Source: Candidatus Colicola caccequi
Lineage (GTDB): Bacteria > Bacteroidota > Bacteroidia > Bacteroidales > Paludibacteraceae
Assembly: GCA_018065205.1 (NCBI GenBank)
Contig: JAGHTR010000215.1
Span: 1-32,467, forward strand
DNA length: 32,467 nt
Reading direction: 5' to 3'
Of the stretch, positions 10,041 through 18,829 are shown one piece after another. Below the pieces are notes generated by a model. It was not told where the DNA came from. It ran no database searches and worked only from the letters and a program-made list of their open reading frames with translations. Every line of letters begins with the position of its first letter. The first letter of the stretch is position 1. The translations under genes were made by a program, and so were the position numbers.

Positions 10041-11156
10041 TTATTTCTTAATCAGTACAATCATTTGTAAGCATAAATCAAAGAAGATGATTTTAGCATT
10101 TCCGTTTTGGGCTATTTGTTGCTCGGCTCGGTCCAGTTCATTCATAATGGCTTCAACGTTTCCGCTATGGATGAACGGTGCAAACTTGGTGGAGAAAGCA
10201 CTTTCGTCAGCCGTTTGGTAATTCATTTGTGGCATTTGGAGATTATAGATATAGTTCTCTCTTACCTGCTTTTGTGCATATTGGAGGAATGCTTTTTGCC
10301 GCTCCCGACCAATCTTAGCATCTGCCATGTCGTTGCTCCATTTACGCAGTTCTTGTAGTGCTGCATAGTCTTGCTGTCGTCCCACTTTCCATGCGCGTCG
10401 CATTAGGGCAACAAAGTCGTTGAAGAACTGGTTATTTTGTTCGGATTCATCGGATAAACGTTGGGCTGCTAAATAACTTCCGTTGGCGATATGTGCGATA
10501 TCCGGGGAGAATAATTGACTAAGGAGTTGTTCGTCTAATTTTGGCACTCTAATCTGCTGCACACGACTGAGGATGGTAGAGAGTAGTTCATCCGGGTGTT
10601 CGCTAACGAGAAGGAAGAGAGTTTTTTGAGGGGGCTCTTCAAGCAGTTTTAGCAGTTTATTGGCGCAAGTGGTATTCATTTTTTCCGGCTGCCAAATAAT
10701 CATTATTTTATAGCCATCGCCAAAACTTTTAAGGGATAGTTTGCGTAATATTTCGCCACTCTCCTTTTCGTATATCATACCTTGTTTAGTTTCTACGCCT
10801 AAGGCATGATACCAGTCGTCCAAATTAAAGTACGGATGGGTAGTGATCATTTCCCGCCAGTCGTCCATAAAAGCATCGCAGGTATCTCCGTTATCTGTTT
10901 TAACGATAGGGAAGGCGAAGTGGAGGTCAGGATGCTGCAGATTTTGGAATTGCAAGCAACTGGGGCATTGACCACAACTATCCTCTTCGGTACGATGAGG
11001 GCAAGTCAGGTATTGGGCATAGGCAATAGCCAATTGCAGTTTACCTACACCTTCGGGACCGGAGAGCAATTGCGCATGTGGAATGCGGTTTTGTTGCACG
11101 CTTAAACGCAGTTGTTGCTTAACCGGTTCTTGACCTATTATATCTCTAAAACGCAT
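10041..11156 (-). CDS. holB: DNA polymerase III subunit delta'
   Basis: MRFRDIIGQEPVKQQLRLSVQQNRIPHAQLLSGPEGVGKLQLA; Zn-type CPHRTEEDSCGQCPSC; KLLKLLEEPPQKTLFLLVSEHPDELLSTILSRVQ. Confidence 0.92.
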   Translation of the reverse strand: MRFRDIIGQEPVKQQLRLSVQQNRIPHAQLLSGPEGVGKLQLAIAYAQYLTCPHRTEEDSCGQCPSCLQFQNLQHPDLHFAFPIVKTDNGDTCDAFMDDWREMITTHPYFNLDDWYHALGVETKQGMIYEKESGEILRKLSLKSFGDGYKIMIIWQPEKMNTTCANKLLKLLEEPPQKTLFLLVSEHPDELLSTILSRVQQIRVPKLDEQLLSQLFSPDIAHIANGSYLAAQRLSDESEQNNQFFNDFVALMRRAWKVGRQQDYAALQELRKWSNDMADAKIGRERQKAFLQYAQKQVRENYIYNLQMPQMNYQTADESAFSTKFAPFIHSGNVEAIMNELDRAEQQIAQNGNAKIIFFDLCLQMIVLIKK

Positions 11157-11175
11157 ACTAACTCAAATTACGACG

Positions 11176-11207
11176 CAAAGGTACACTTTTTTTTTTGAAA
11201 AAGCAAA
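11176..11207 (-). promoter_or_regulatory. holB-ricT-gldH-trmB-mrp operon promoter
   Basis: Minus strand TTTGC (-33) ... TACCTTTG (-7, 11183-11176), 16+8 bp phase as at the dyad promoters but only the left half-site is retained. Confidence 0.65.
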
Positions 11208-11296
11208 TTTAATTCAAGCATTTGTCTATTTTTTTTATATAAAAGGTCAAAATTAGCATGTAAAACGTCAAAAAAATAAAAAAACTATGTAATTTA

Positions 11297-11328
11297 TTTG
11301 GTCAATCCAAATATTTATTGTAATTTTG
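11297..11328 (+). promoter_or_regulatory. rpsP promoter with variant dyad TTTGG-N5-CCAAA
   Basis: TAATTTTG (-7) at 11321-11328; TTTGGTCAATCCAAA at 11297-11311. Confidence 0.7.
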
Positions 11329-11337
11329 CACGCCTTT

Positions 11338-11400
11338 TCGGTCGAGGTGTTTCCGAACACACCGATATTCCGAACTGCCATTCGGATGACGGGTTACCGA
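11338..11400 (+). ncRNA. Candidate structured 5' leader of rpsP (three-way junction)
   Basis: P1 TCGGT(11338-11342)/ACCGA(11396-11400); P2 GTGTT-TCCG-AACAC (11347-11360); P3 TCCGAA(11369-11374)/TTCGGA(11381-11386). Confidence 0.55.
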
Positions 11401-11473
11401 TAGAAGGTATTATAAATTATTATTAACCCGGGTGTGGATACGTGTTATTCGAAGCCCATAAACAACAAACAAC

Positions 11474-12073
11474 ATGGCAACAAAAATTCGTTTGGCTCGT
11501 CATGGTCACAAAGACTACGCTTACTATCACATTGTAGTAGCAGACAGCCGCTCGCCGCGTGATGGCAAAATCATTGAACGTATTGGTTCTTACAACCCCA
11601 ACTTGAATCCCGCTAAAGTTGATTTAAACTTTGAGCGCGCATTGTATTGGGTAAATGTAGGAGCACAACCTTCGGACACCGTTCGTTTTATTCTCTCCGG
11701 AGAAGGTGTGATGCTGATGAAGCATTTACAAGGTGGTGTTAAGAAAGGAGCGTTTGATGAAGCTGAGGCTCAAAAGCGTTTCAATGCTTGGAAAGCTGAG
11801 AAGGATGCCAAGAACAGTAAGATTTCGAAAGCAGAAGCCGACAAGAAAGTAGCTGAGGCTAAAAAGGCAATGGCTGCTGAGGTGGAGGCTAACAAAGCAA
11901 AAGCAGAAGCTGTAGCTGCAAAGCGCAAAGCTGAGGCTGATGCATTGGCTGCTAAAGCACAAGAGGCTGCTCAAGAAGCTGCTGCTGCCGAGGCTGAGGC
12001 CAATGGTGAAGAAATTCCCGCAGAGGAAGCTGCTGCCGAAGAAGTTGCTCCAGCTGAAAATGCAGAAGCTTAA
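11474..12073 (+). CDS. rpsP: 30S ribosomal protein S16 with Ala/Glu/Lys-rich C-terminal extension
   Basis: [49 protein letters not shown]. Confidence 0.97.
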   Translation: MATKIRLARHGHKDYAYYHIVVADSRSPRDGKIIERIGSYNPNLNPAKVDLNFERALYWVNVGAQPSDTVRFILSGEGVMLMKHLQGGVKKGAFDEAEAQKRFNAWKAEKDAKNSKISKAEADKKVAEAKKAMAAEVEANKAKAEAVAAKRKAEADALAAKAQEAAQEAAAAEAEANGEEIPAEEAAAEEVAPAENAEA

Positions 12074-12110
12074 TGAAGTAAGTGCTTGTAAAAATTACCT
12101 ACAAACACTG

Positions 12111-12160
12111 AAAAAGAGTTCAAAATGCACATTTTGGACTCTTTTTTTTATTTTTTTTTG
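12111..12160 (+). terminator. Rho-independent terminator after rpsP
   Basis: aaaaagagttcaaaatg-ca-cattttggactctttttttta: long near-perfect hairpin followed by a T-rich run. Confidence 0.9.
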
Positions 12161-12188
12161 CATATATGCAAAATAAATTGTATCTTTG
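12157..12188 (+). promoter_or_regulatory. Dyad promoter of polysaccharide cluster: TTTGCATATATGCAAA-N8-TATCTTTG
   Basis: Perfect 16-bp palindrome (18 bp with flanking T/A), exact 8-bp spacer to -7 box. Confidence 0.8.
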
Positions 12189-12216
12189 CAAACTTTTCAA
12201 TTAACTATTTAATATT

Positions 12217-13011
12217 ATGAATGCAAAGAGTAACCATGTAGACGTCAAATCCCTTTGGGGTAAATTATGGAATCATTGGTGGGTTTTCCTCCTTGTTTGG
12301 ATAGGTACTGCCGTACTAGTAGGTGGTGCTACATACTTATTGCCTCGCAAATGGCAGTGCCAAATGAAGGTTGTTCCTGAATACAATCTACAAGAAACAT
12401 TGGCTTTTCAGAGAATCTTTGACGAAATGGGTGTCGATATGCGAATCAGCGCCACAGGTGATGCTATTACTCCGAATACATATGCTGATGTGATTACGGA
12501 CTGCTTGTTTTTGCAGGAATTATCTCAAAAACAAGTAACGGATATAACAGGCAAACAGCAAACCATAGTTGATTTATATCCTAAATCACTCAATGAAGGT
12601 CAGTTGCTTGCTCGGATGCGTGAGGATATTACCTGTAAATTGTCGCGTAAGGATGCGTCTATTGTTATTTCGGTTACGGCCAAGGATCCTGTTATTGCAC
12701 AGCAGATGACCAATATGGTATGTAATCAATTGTCTGCATACTTATCTGCGTATCGTTTGGAAAAAGCGCAGCGTAACTTAGACTACTACGCTCAATTATC
12801 TAATCAAGGACAGGTGGCAGCCACTATGTATGAAATAGCAAAGGTACGAGAGCAAGAACATCAGCCGATGTTTATTATTCTTCAACATGCTGAACTCCCA
12901 TATCATTCCATATTCCCTAAACGTGCGATGATAGTAGGTATATTCTTGTTGCTGGTAACTTTAGGTTTGATTGTTTTCTATTGGCGTGAGGATATTCCCG
13001 AGTGGTTATGA
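12217..13011 (+). CDS. Wzz/chain-length-determinant family protein
   Basis: N- and C-terminal TM segments, Wzz-type LWGKLWNHWWVFLLVWIGTAVLVGGATYLLPRKWQ and PKRAMIVGIFLLLVTLGLIVFYWRE. Confidence 0.75.
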   Translation: MNAKSNHVDVKSLWGKLWNHWWVFLLVWIGTAVLVGGATYLLPRKWQCQMKVVPEYNLQETLAFQRIFDEMGVDMRISATGDAITPNTYADVITDCLFLQELSQKQVTDITGKQQTIVDLYPKSLNEGQLLARMREDITCKLSRKDASIVISVTAKDPVIAQQMTNMVCNQLSAYLSAYRLEKAQRNLDYYAQLSNQGQVAATMYEIAKVREQEHQPMFIILQHAELPYHSIFPKRAMIVGIFLLLVTLGLIVFYWREDIPEWL

Positions 13012-14228
13012 CCTGGGTGTATGTCATATTTATTCTATTGACCATTCTTTGTTCCATCTTCTTTGATAAGAAGGAGGGGTATGGAACTTATAAACTGACG
13101 GCATATAGAGGTTTATATTTCTTTTTGATATGCATTGTCGGTTTTAGTTATGGCTTAGGCGGAGATAAATTCGCCTACATGACTTTCTTTGAGTATTACT
13201 ATAGCGGATTAGACGCTATTTGGGAATGTATGGCAGACGAGGTTGTCCGTCATGGTTTTATGCCTTTATGGACGCTCTTATGCTTGGTTGTTAAGACTAC
13301 TACGGATTCGTTCTATGTGCTTCAGTTCGCGTTAGCTCTCCTGGTTAATATTCCCATTTGTGAGATTGTGCGCAAGCATACCGACCATGGTTTTATATTT
13401 CTTCTGTTATATTTTGTCTCCGAAATCTTCTTCCAGTTCAACACGGAGGTGATGCGTGAAGGTCCTGCCATCGCTTTTGGTTTGGTAGCAATGGAATCTT
13501 TTCTTGAAGGCAAGCCGAAGAAGTATTGGTTATTTACCATATTGGCATTGGGTTTCCATTTGTCAGCCTGTTTACTATTGATTGTGCCATTCATTCGGCA
13601 CATAGAGTTGAGTAGAAAGAAAGTCCTTATCATATTGGCTATTACTTTTGGTTGCTGGGTTTTGAGTGATTTGGTGCTAATACCTATGTTGTCTTATTTC
13701 TTAAGTCATGATGCCGGTGCGTTAGGACGTAAGTTGGTCACTTACACATCCATTCAGACTAATTTGTTCGGTTTCTTGCGTTCGTTCCTATCCATGATGG
13801 TTGTGCCTATCTGTGCCATTTATTTTAATCGGGAGCAGTCGGTTAGTTCTTCGGAAAAGACTTACCGAGACCATATGAGCAGTTTGCTGATTTTGCTTGC
13901 TTTTATAGGATGTGTATTTGCCGGATTTACTCGTTTTTTCAACTACGTGCAGATATTTTATCTTATTATGCTGACAGAATTGGTGGCTCATTTATTAGAG
14001 ACCAAGCTACATCTTATTTTTCGATTAGGCACTATTGTGGCTGCGTTTGTTTTTTGGATATGGTATGAAGTGGCATATTGGCCTAGGATAGATTTTCATT
14101 TCTATCAGTTTTTTGTGCCTTATACGTGTATTTTGGATGAGACCGAAGATGTCTTCTTCCGTGAAGATGCTTATCATGAAGTGTGTAACTATAGTTTCTA
14201 CGAAGATCGCATAAAAGAAGCTGAATAA
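13008..14228 (+). CDS. EpsG-like / Wzy-type polysaccharide polymerase
   Basis: Multi-TM, YRGLYFFLICIVGFSYGLGGDKFAYMTFFEYY and EVMREGPAIAFGLVAM typical of EpsG family; ATGA overlap with wzz-like gene. Confidence 0.75.
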   Translation: MTWVYVIFILLTILCSIFFDKKEGYGTYKLTAYRGLYFFLICIVGFSYGLGGDKFAYMTFFEYYYSGLDAIWECMADEVVRHGFMPLWTLLCLVVKTTTDSFYVLQFALALLVNIPICEIVRKHTDHGFIFLLLYFVSEIFFQFNTEVMREGPAIAFGLVAMESFLEGKPKKYWLFTILALGFHLSACLLLIVPFIRHIELSRKKVLIILAITFGCWVLSDLVLIPMLSYFLSHDAGALGRKLVTYTSIQTNLFGFLRSFLSMMVVPICAIYFNREQSVSSSEKTYRDHMSSLLILLAFIGCVFAGFTRFFNYVQIFYLIMLTELVAHLLETKLHLIFRLGTIVAAFVFWIWYEVAYWPRIDFHFYQFFVPYTCILDETEDVFFREDAYHEVCNYSFYEDRIKEAE

Positions 14229-15175
14229 TGACCCTATCTCTTGTTATAGCGACATATAATGGTGCTCGTTTCTTACGTGAACAGTTAGACAGCATCTATC
14301 AACAGACTCGTCTTCCTGATGAGGTGGTGGTATGTGATGATGGTTCAACAGATGGTACTGTAGCTATATTGGAAGAATATAAGCAGCGTTATGGATTGAT
14401 TTATGCAGTGAATAAACAGTCTTTGGGTGTGAATGGCAATTTCTTTAAAGCCATGGCGTTGTGTACTGGAGACGTGATTAGCATATGCGATCAAGATGAT
14501 ATATGGTTTCCTAATAAATTAGAGGTTTTGTGCGCGCACATGGCAACGATGGATATGCGTAAACCTTGTGTGGTGTCATCTTTGCGTCAAGATATTAATG
14601 CCGGTGGCGAAGTGTTTTCGGTTGTTCATGCTCCTTATACAGAAGGTTGGGCTGCAACCTTGCTTACCTACTCGCGTAATCAAGGTTGTACAATGTTGTT
14701 TAATCGAGCATTATTAGATATTTTGTTGCCAACTATATATCAGGTTGAGAATAGTTTGACTGCTCTTTATTATGACGAATGGATAGCGTACGCGGGGGTT
14801 TTGTTAGGAGAGAAACATAACTTGCCGGATGTATTGATGAATTACCGGCATCATGATAAAAATACCGTGGATGGGGCCATCCGTTATGGGCATTTGACTT
14901 TCCGACAGAAGGTGCATTATTTACCCACTTTTTATGGTTTCATTCCTGATGAACGCTTTGTCCCGTTAGAGATTGTTTATCGTACTTATCAATCGTCCAT
15001 CACCGATTTGGAGGTGTTAGATTGTTTAGATAAGATATGCCGTTGTAATACGATGGTTAACCCATTCCGCAAGTTAGGCGTTATCTTGACCATCCGCTGT
15101 TTACCGTGGCATAAGAAGATTATTATTGCTGTTAAATCTACCCTAAGTATCACTCTAAAAGCCATCTTTGAATGA
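14228..15175 (+). CDS. Glycosyltransferase family 2
   Basis: LSLVIATYNGARFLREQLDSIYQQTRLPDEVVVCDDGSTDGT; CDQDDIW motif. Confidence 0.92.
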   Translation: MTLSLVIATYNGARFLREQLDSIYQQTRLPDEVVVCDDGSTDGTVAILEEYKQRYGLIYAVNKQSLGVNGNFFKAMALCTGDVISICDQDDIWFPNKLEVLCAHMATMDMRKPCVVSSLRQDINAGGEVFSVVHAPYTEGWAATLLTYSRNQGCTMLFNRALLDILLPTIYQVENSLTALYYDEWIAYAGVLLGEKHNLPDVLMNYRHHDKNTVDGAIRYGHLTFRQKVHYLPTFYGFIPDERFVPLEIVYRTYQSSITDLEVLDCLDKICRCNTMVNPFRKLGVILTIRCLPWHKKIIIAVKSTLSITLKAIFE

Positions 15176-16143
15176 AACCGAATATATCCATTATTATTCC
15201 CGCCTATAATGTAGCCGCCTATTTGGATGCATGTTTGGAGAGTGTGTTGGCACAAGAATTCCTTAACGAGCAGTACGAGGTTATTGTAGTAGATGATGGT
15301 TCAACGGATGATACGTCAATAATTGCTGATTCATGGAGTAAACGAATGCCCAATATAAAGGTTGTGCATCAACCTAATCAAGGTCTGTCCATGGCGCGGA
15401 ATAACGGTCTGCAACAAGCCCAAGGACAATATGTTCTTTTTCTGGATGCAGATGACACCTTACGGCCACGCTCATTAACTCGCCCATTATCTTTAGCTAT
15501 GCGGAATGAGTTAGATGTGTTGCGTTTTCAATATGGAGTGTATGACGAATCGGGAAAGAAAAAGCAGGCAAGTCGCACATGGGGTCCGCGAGAAACGATG
15601 TTGGACGGAAAGGAGTATTTGAGTTATCAGAAAGTTTTTAGAGCATACGTTTGGACTTATCTTATCCGGAGAACATTAATTATGAATGAGGTTTGTCCCC
15701 TGTGGTTTGAGAAAGGAGTTTATTATGAGGATGTACGTTGGACACCTATTATGTTATGGTATACTCAACGTATGATGATATGTGACGAGGAGGTGTATCA
15801 GTATAAGTTACGTGATGGCTCTATAACTCATGTGCAGACTTTGGAACATGCTCAAATAAATATAGAACATCAGTTCCAGACTTTGGAACGATTGCAGCAA
15901 CTGAAGAAAGAATATAATTCATGGACTCTGTTTAATCGACAGATATGGAATATGTGTGAGTCCATTATTACTACTATTGCCAAACGCGATTATGCGAATA
16001 GATATAACTATTTGAAGCGATTAGAACCAATGATGCAAACGACTCCGTACGATGCTCATTTGTTTGGATGGGTGGATCGTATGAAGATTGGCATTATTCG
16101 CTTATCCGCTATTTTGTACTGCAGATTACGTCATTATTGCTAA
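15172..16143 (+). CDS. Glycosyltransferase family 2
   Basis: ISIIIPAYNVAAYLDACLESVLAQ...VDDGSTDDTS...LFLDADDTL. Confidence 0.93.
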   Translation: MKPNISIIIPAYNVAAYLDACLESVLAQEFLNEQYEVIVVDDGSTDDTSIIADSWSKRMPNIKVVHQPNQGLSMARNNGLQQAQGQYVLFLDADDTLRPRSLTRPLSLAMRNELDVLRFQYGVYDESGKKKQASRTWGPRETMLDGKEYLSYQKVFRAYVWTYLIRRTLIMNEVCPLWFEKGVYYEDVRWTPIMLWYTQRMMICDEEVYQYKLRDGSITHVQTLEHAQINIEHQFQTLERLQQLKKEYNSWTLFNRQIWNMCESIITTIAKRDYANRYNYLKRLEPMMQTTPYDAHLFGWVDRMKIGIIRLSAILYCRLRHYC

Positions 16144-16154
16144 TTACTAAGACC

Positions 16155-16892
16155 ATGATACCTAAGATTATTCATTATTGTTGGTTAGGCGATGATCCCT
16201 ATCCTAAGAAGATTCAGTTTTGCATTGATAGTTGGAAACGTTTATTGCCGGATTATGAGTTGATGTTATGGGACAAGCACCGGTTTGATATTGAGTCGGT
16301 TTGTTGGGTGAAAGAAGCATATCAACAAAAGAAATACGCTTTTGCAGCCGATTATATTCGTTGTTATGCTTTGTATAACTATGGCGGTATTTATTTAGAT
16401 TCGGATGTGGAAGTGGTGCGCAGTTATAATGAGTTATTGGAATTGCCATATTTCCTTGGTCGTGAGCGCGTGTCGGGTCACATTGAAGCCGCCACGATGG
16501 GGTTTGAGAAGAGCCATCCGTTATTTCGTTATCTGATGGATTATTATGAGCGACATGCGTTTATTGAGAACGGCAAACTCAATACACGACCAATGCCGCG
16601 CATCATACGAGATATTACAACTGCTTATTATAGGGAAGTGGATATTGAGCAACCTAAGGACTTTGTTCATCAGGAGGATGTGTTAAATATATTACCCAGT
16701 GATTATTTCTCGCCGAAAGAGAATGAACATATTTATCAAACAGAGAACACTTATTCTATTCACCATTATACAGGAACATGGCATTCTCCCATCTATAATT
16801 GGATGCGCAAGATTATCTTAACGCTATTCGGCGCACGCTGCAAGGAGAAGATAGCATCAATGATACATGCTTGTTGTTCGCAAAAAAAATAA
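16155..16892 (+). CDS. GT32-like (capsular polysaccharide synthesis) glycosyltransferase
   Basis: MIPKIIHYCWLGDDPYPKKIQFCIDSWKRLLPDYELMLWD and DYIRCYALYNYGGIYLDSDVEV; start corrected from 16068 to 16155. Confidence 0.9.
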   Translation: MIPKIIHYCWLGDDPYPKKIQFCIDSWKRLLPDYELMLWDKHRFDIESVCWVKEAYQQKKYAFAADYIRCYALYNYGGIYLDSDVEVVRSYNELLELPYFLGRERVSGHIEAATMGFEKSHPLFRYLMDYYERHAFIENGKLNTRPMPRIIRDITTAYYREVDIEQPKDFVHQEDVLNILPSDYFSPKENEHIYQTENTYSIHHYTGTWHSPIYNWMRKIILTLFGARCKEKIASMIHACCSQKK

Positions 16893-16895
16893 GTT

Positions 16896-18017
16896 ATGAA
16901 TTCACATAAAATAGCATTTGTTGGAAATAGTTCCAAAACAATGTATAATTTCCGTTATGGAGTGATGGCCGCTTTGGTTAAAGATGGTTATCAAGTAACC
17001 GTTATTGCTCCTAAAGATAGTGATATAACCCCCTTCCGGCAAGCGGGTATTCGGTTTATATCCATTGAGATAGATTGTAAGGGAATGAATCCGTTCTTAG
17101 ATATTAAGTTGGTGCGAGAACTGACTAAATTATACAAAAAAGAGCGATTTGATTATATTTTTCATTACACTATCAAACCCGTCATTTATGGTGGTTGGGC
17201 GGCAGCGATGGCTAAGATACCACAGACTTCCGTAGTGACAGGATTAGGATATACTTTTATTCGGAAGGGTTGGATTAATCGACTCAGTCAATGCTTATAT
17301 CGCAGTTCGTTAAAACATGCCAACGAGGTGTGGTTCTTAAATCAAGAAGATAAGACCTTGTTTGTTGAACGCGATATTGTAGCTGCTCGCAAAGCTCGCA
17401 TCATAAGCGGAGAAGGCGTCAACATGGAGCGTTTCAAACCCAAATCGGGAAATCCAACTAATTTCTCCTTCTTGTATGTTGGACGTGTGTTATGGGATAA
17501 GGGGGTAGGTGAGTTTGTAGCTGCAGCCAAAGAAGTGAAGAAACAACATCCTAAGGTGTGTTTTAAGATATTAGGTCCTTTGGGAGCCAGTAACCCGGCA
17601 TCAATCAGTAGCGAGCAGATGGATGAATGGGAAAAGACCGGGGCTGTTAAATACTTAGGCGAAACCAATGATGTTGTTCCGTATATAGCCAATACCTCTT
17701 GTTTGGTTCTGCCTTCTTACCGAGAAGGAGTTTCCCGTGTACTATTAGAGGCCGCCTCAATGGCCAAGCCCATCATTGCATCTAATGTACCAGGCTGTCG
17801 AGAAGTAGTGGTGAACGGACTTAATGGATTCCTTTGTGAGCCCCAAAATACCAGCAGTTTGATTGCCTGTATGATGCACATCCTGTCATTGAGCGAAGAA
17901 GAGAGGCAAGAATTTGGTAATAATGGAAGGGAGCATGTTCGTCAGTTATACGATGAAGAGATTATTATTCAATTATATCGTGACCGCTTGACGGATTTAT
18001 TAGCCGAGTCATGCTAA
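16896..18017 (+). CDS. Glycosyltransferase family 4 (GT1-type fold)
   Basis: FLYVGRVLWDKGVGEFVAAAKEV and LPSYREGVSRVLLEAASMAKPIIASNVPGCREVV. Confidence 0.93.
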   Translation: MNSHKIAFVGNSSKTMYNFRYGVMAALVKDGYQVTVIAPKDSDITPFRQAGIRFISIEIDCKGMNPFLDIKLVRELTKLYKKERFDYIFHYTIKPVIYGGWAAAMAKIPQTSVVTGLGYTFIRKGWINRLSQCLYRSSLKHANEVWFLNQEDKTLFVERDIVAARKARIISGEGVNMERFKPKSGNPTNFSFLYVGRVLWDKGVGEFVAAAKEVKKQHPKVCFKILGPLGASNPASISSEQMDEWEKTGAVKYLGETNDVVPYIANTSCLVLPSYREGVSRVLLEAASMAKPIIASNVPGCREVVVNGLNGFLCEPQNTSSLIACMMHILSLSEEERQEFGNNGREHVRQLYDEEIIIQLYRDRLTDLLAESC

Positions 18018-18829
18018 ATATCAGTATCGTCCTATATAACCCTGATTGGACACAAGTGAATAACTTGTGTGATGAATTATTGCGTGCCAAGTGCGCACGT
18101 AGAATTTTTCTGGTGGATAATTCGCCAAAAATGACGTATTCATCGGAAGAAAAGAAAAAAATCACTTATCAATGGAATGAGGGAAATAATTTGGGGTATG
18201 GTACGGCGCATAATATTGCCATCCGCCAAAGCGTGAGATGGCATACACCATTGCATTTAGTGATTAATTCCGATGTGTGGATTAATGCGGAGGACTTAGA
18301 TTTACTGCATGATTTTATGATGGAACACGGCGAAGTTGGTAGTTTGATGCCCAAGGTGGTTTATCCCAATGGCGAATTGCAGTATGTATGTAAGTTGCTG
18401 CCTAATCCATGGAATGTGTTCGCTCGTCGTTTTTTGCCGATGAAATGGACGAAAAAGAGCAATGAGCGGTATGAATTGCGGAACATGGGATATGATCGTC
18501 CAATGAATGTACCGTATTTAAGTGGCTGCTTTATGTTGTTACAGACCGCAGCGGTATTGAAGGCACGATTATTTGATGAGCGGTATTTTATGTATCCGGA
18601 GGATATAGATTTAACGCGCACGATTCATCGGGATTATCTGACGCTATACTATCCTGCTGTCACGATTATTCATGACCATGCAAAAGCGTCTTACCATAAT
18701 TGGAAGATGACCTGGGTACATATTACCAATATGTGCCGTTATTTCAATAAGTGGGGGTGGTTGTTTGATAAGGAGAGACGTCTCTTTAATCGCCTTACAT
18801 TGTCTCAATTCGATACGTTAGGTAAATAG
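18011..18829 (+). CDS. Glycosyltransferase family 2, rhamnosyltransferase-like
   Basis: MLNISIVLYNPDW...NLGYGTAHNIAIRQ...YLSGCFMLLQTAAVLKARLFDERYFMYPEDIDLTRTIHR. Confidence 0.88.
   Translation: MLNISIVLYNPDWTQVNNLCDELLRAKCARRIFLVDNSPKMTYSSEEKKKITYQWNEGNNLGYGTAHNIAIRQSVRWHTPLHLVINSDVWINAEDLDLLHDFMMEHGEVGSLMPKVVYPNGELQYVCKLLPNPWNVFARRFLPMKWTKKSNERYELRNMGYDRPMNVPYLSGCFMLLQTAAVLKARLFDERYFMYPEDIDLTRTIHRDYLTLYYPAVTIIHDHAKASYHNWKMTWVHITNMCRYFNKWGWLFDKERRLFNRLTLSQFDTLGK

Noticed and set aside
11974-12073. Ala/Glu/Lys-rich tail of S16 as a novel fusion
   Set aside because: Extended C-termini on S16 are common in Bacteroidetes; not specific to this window.
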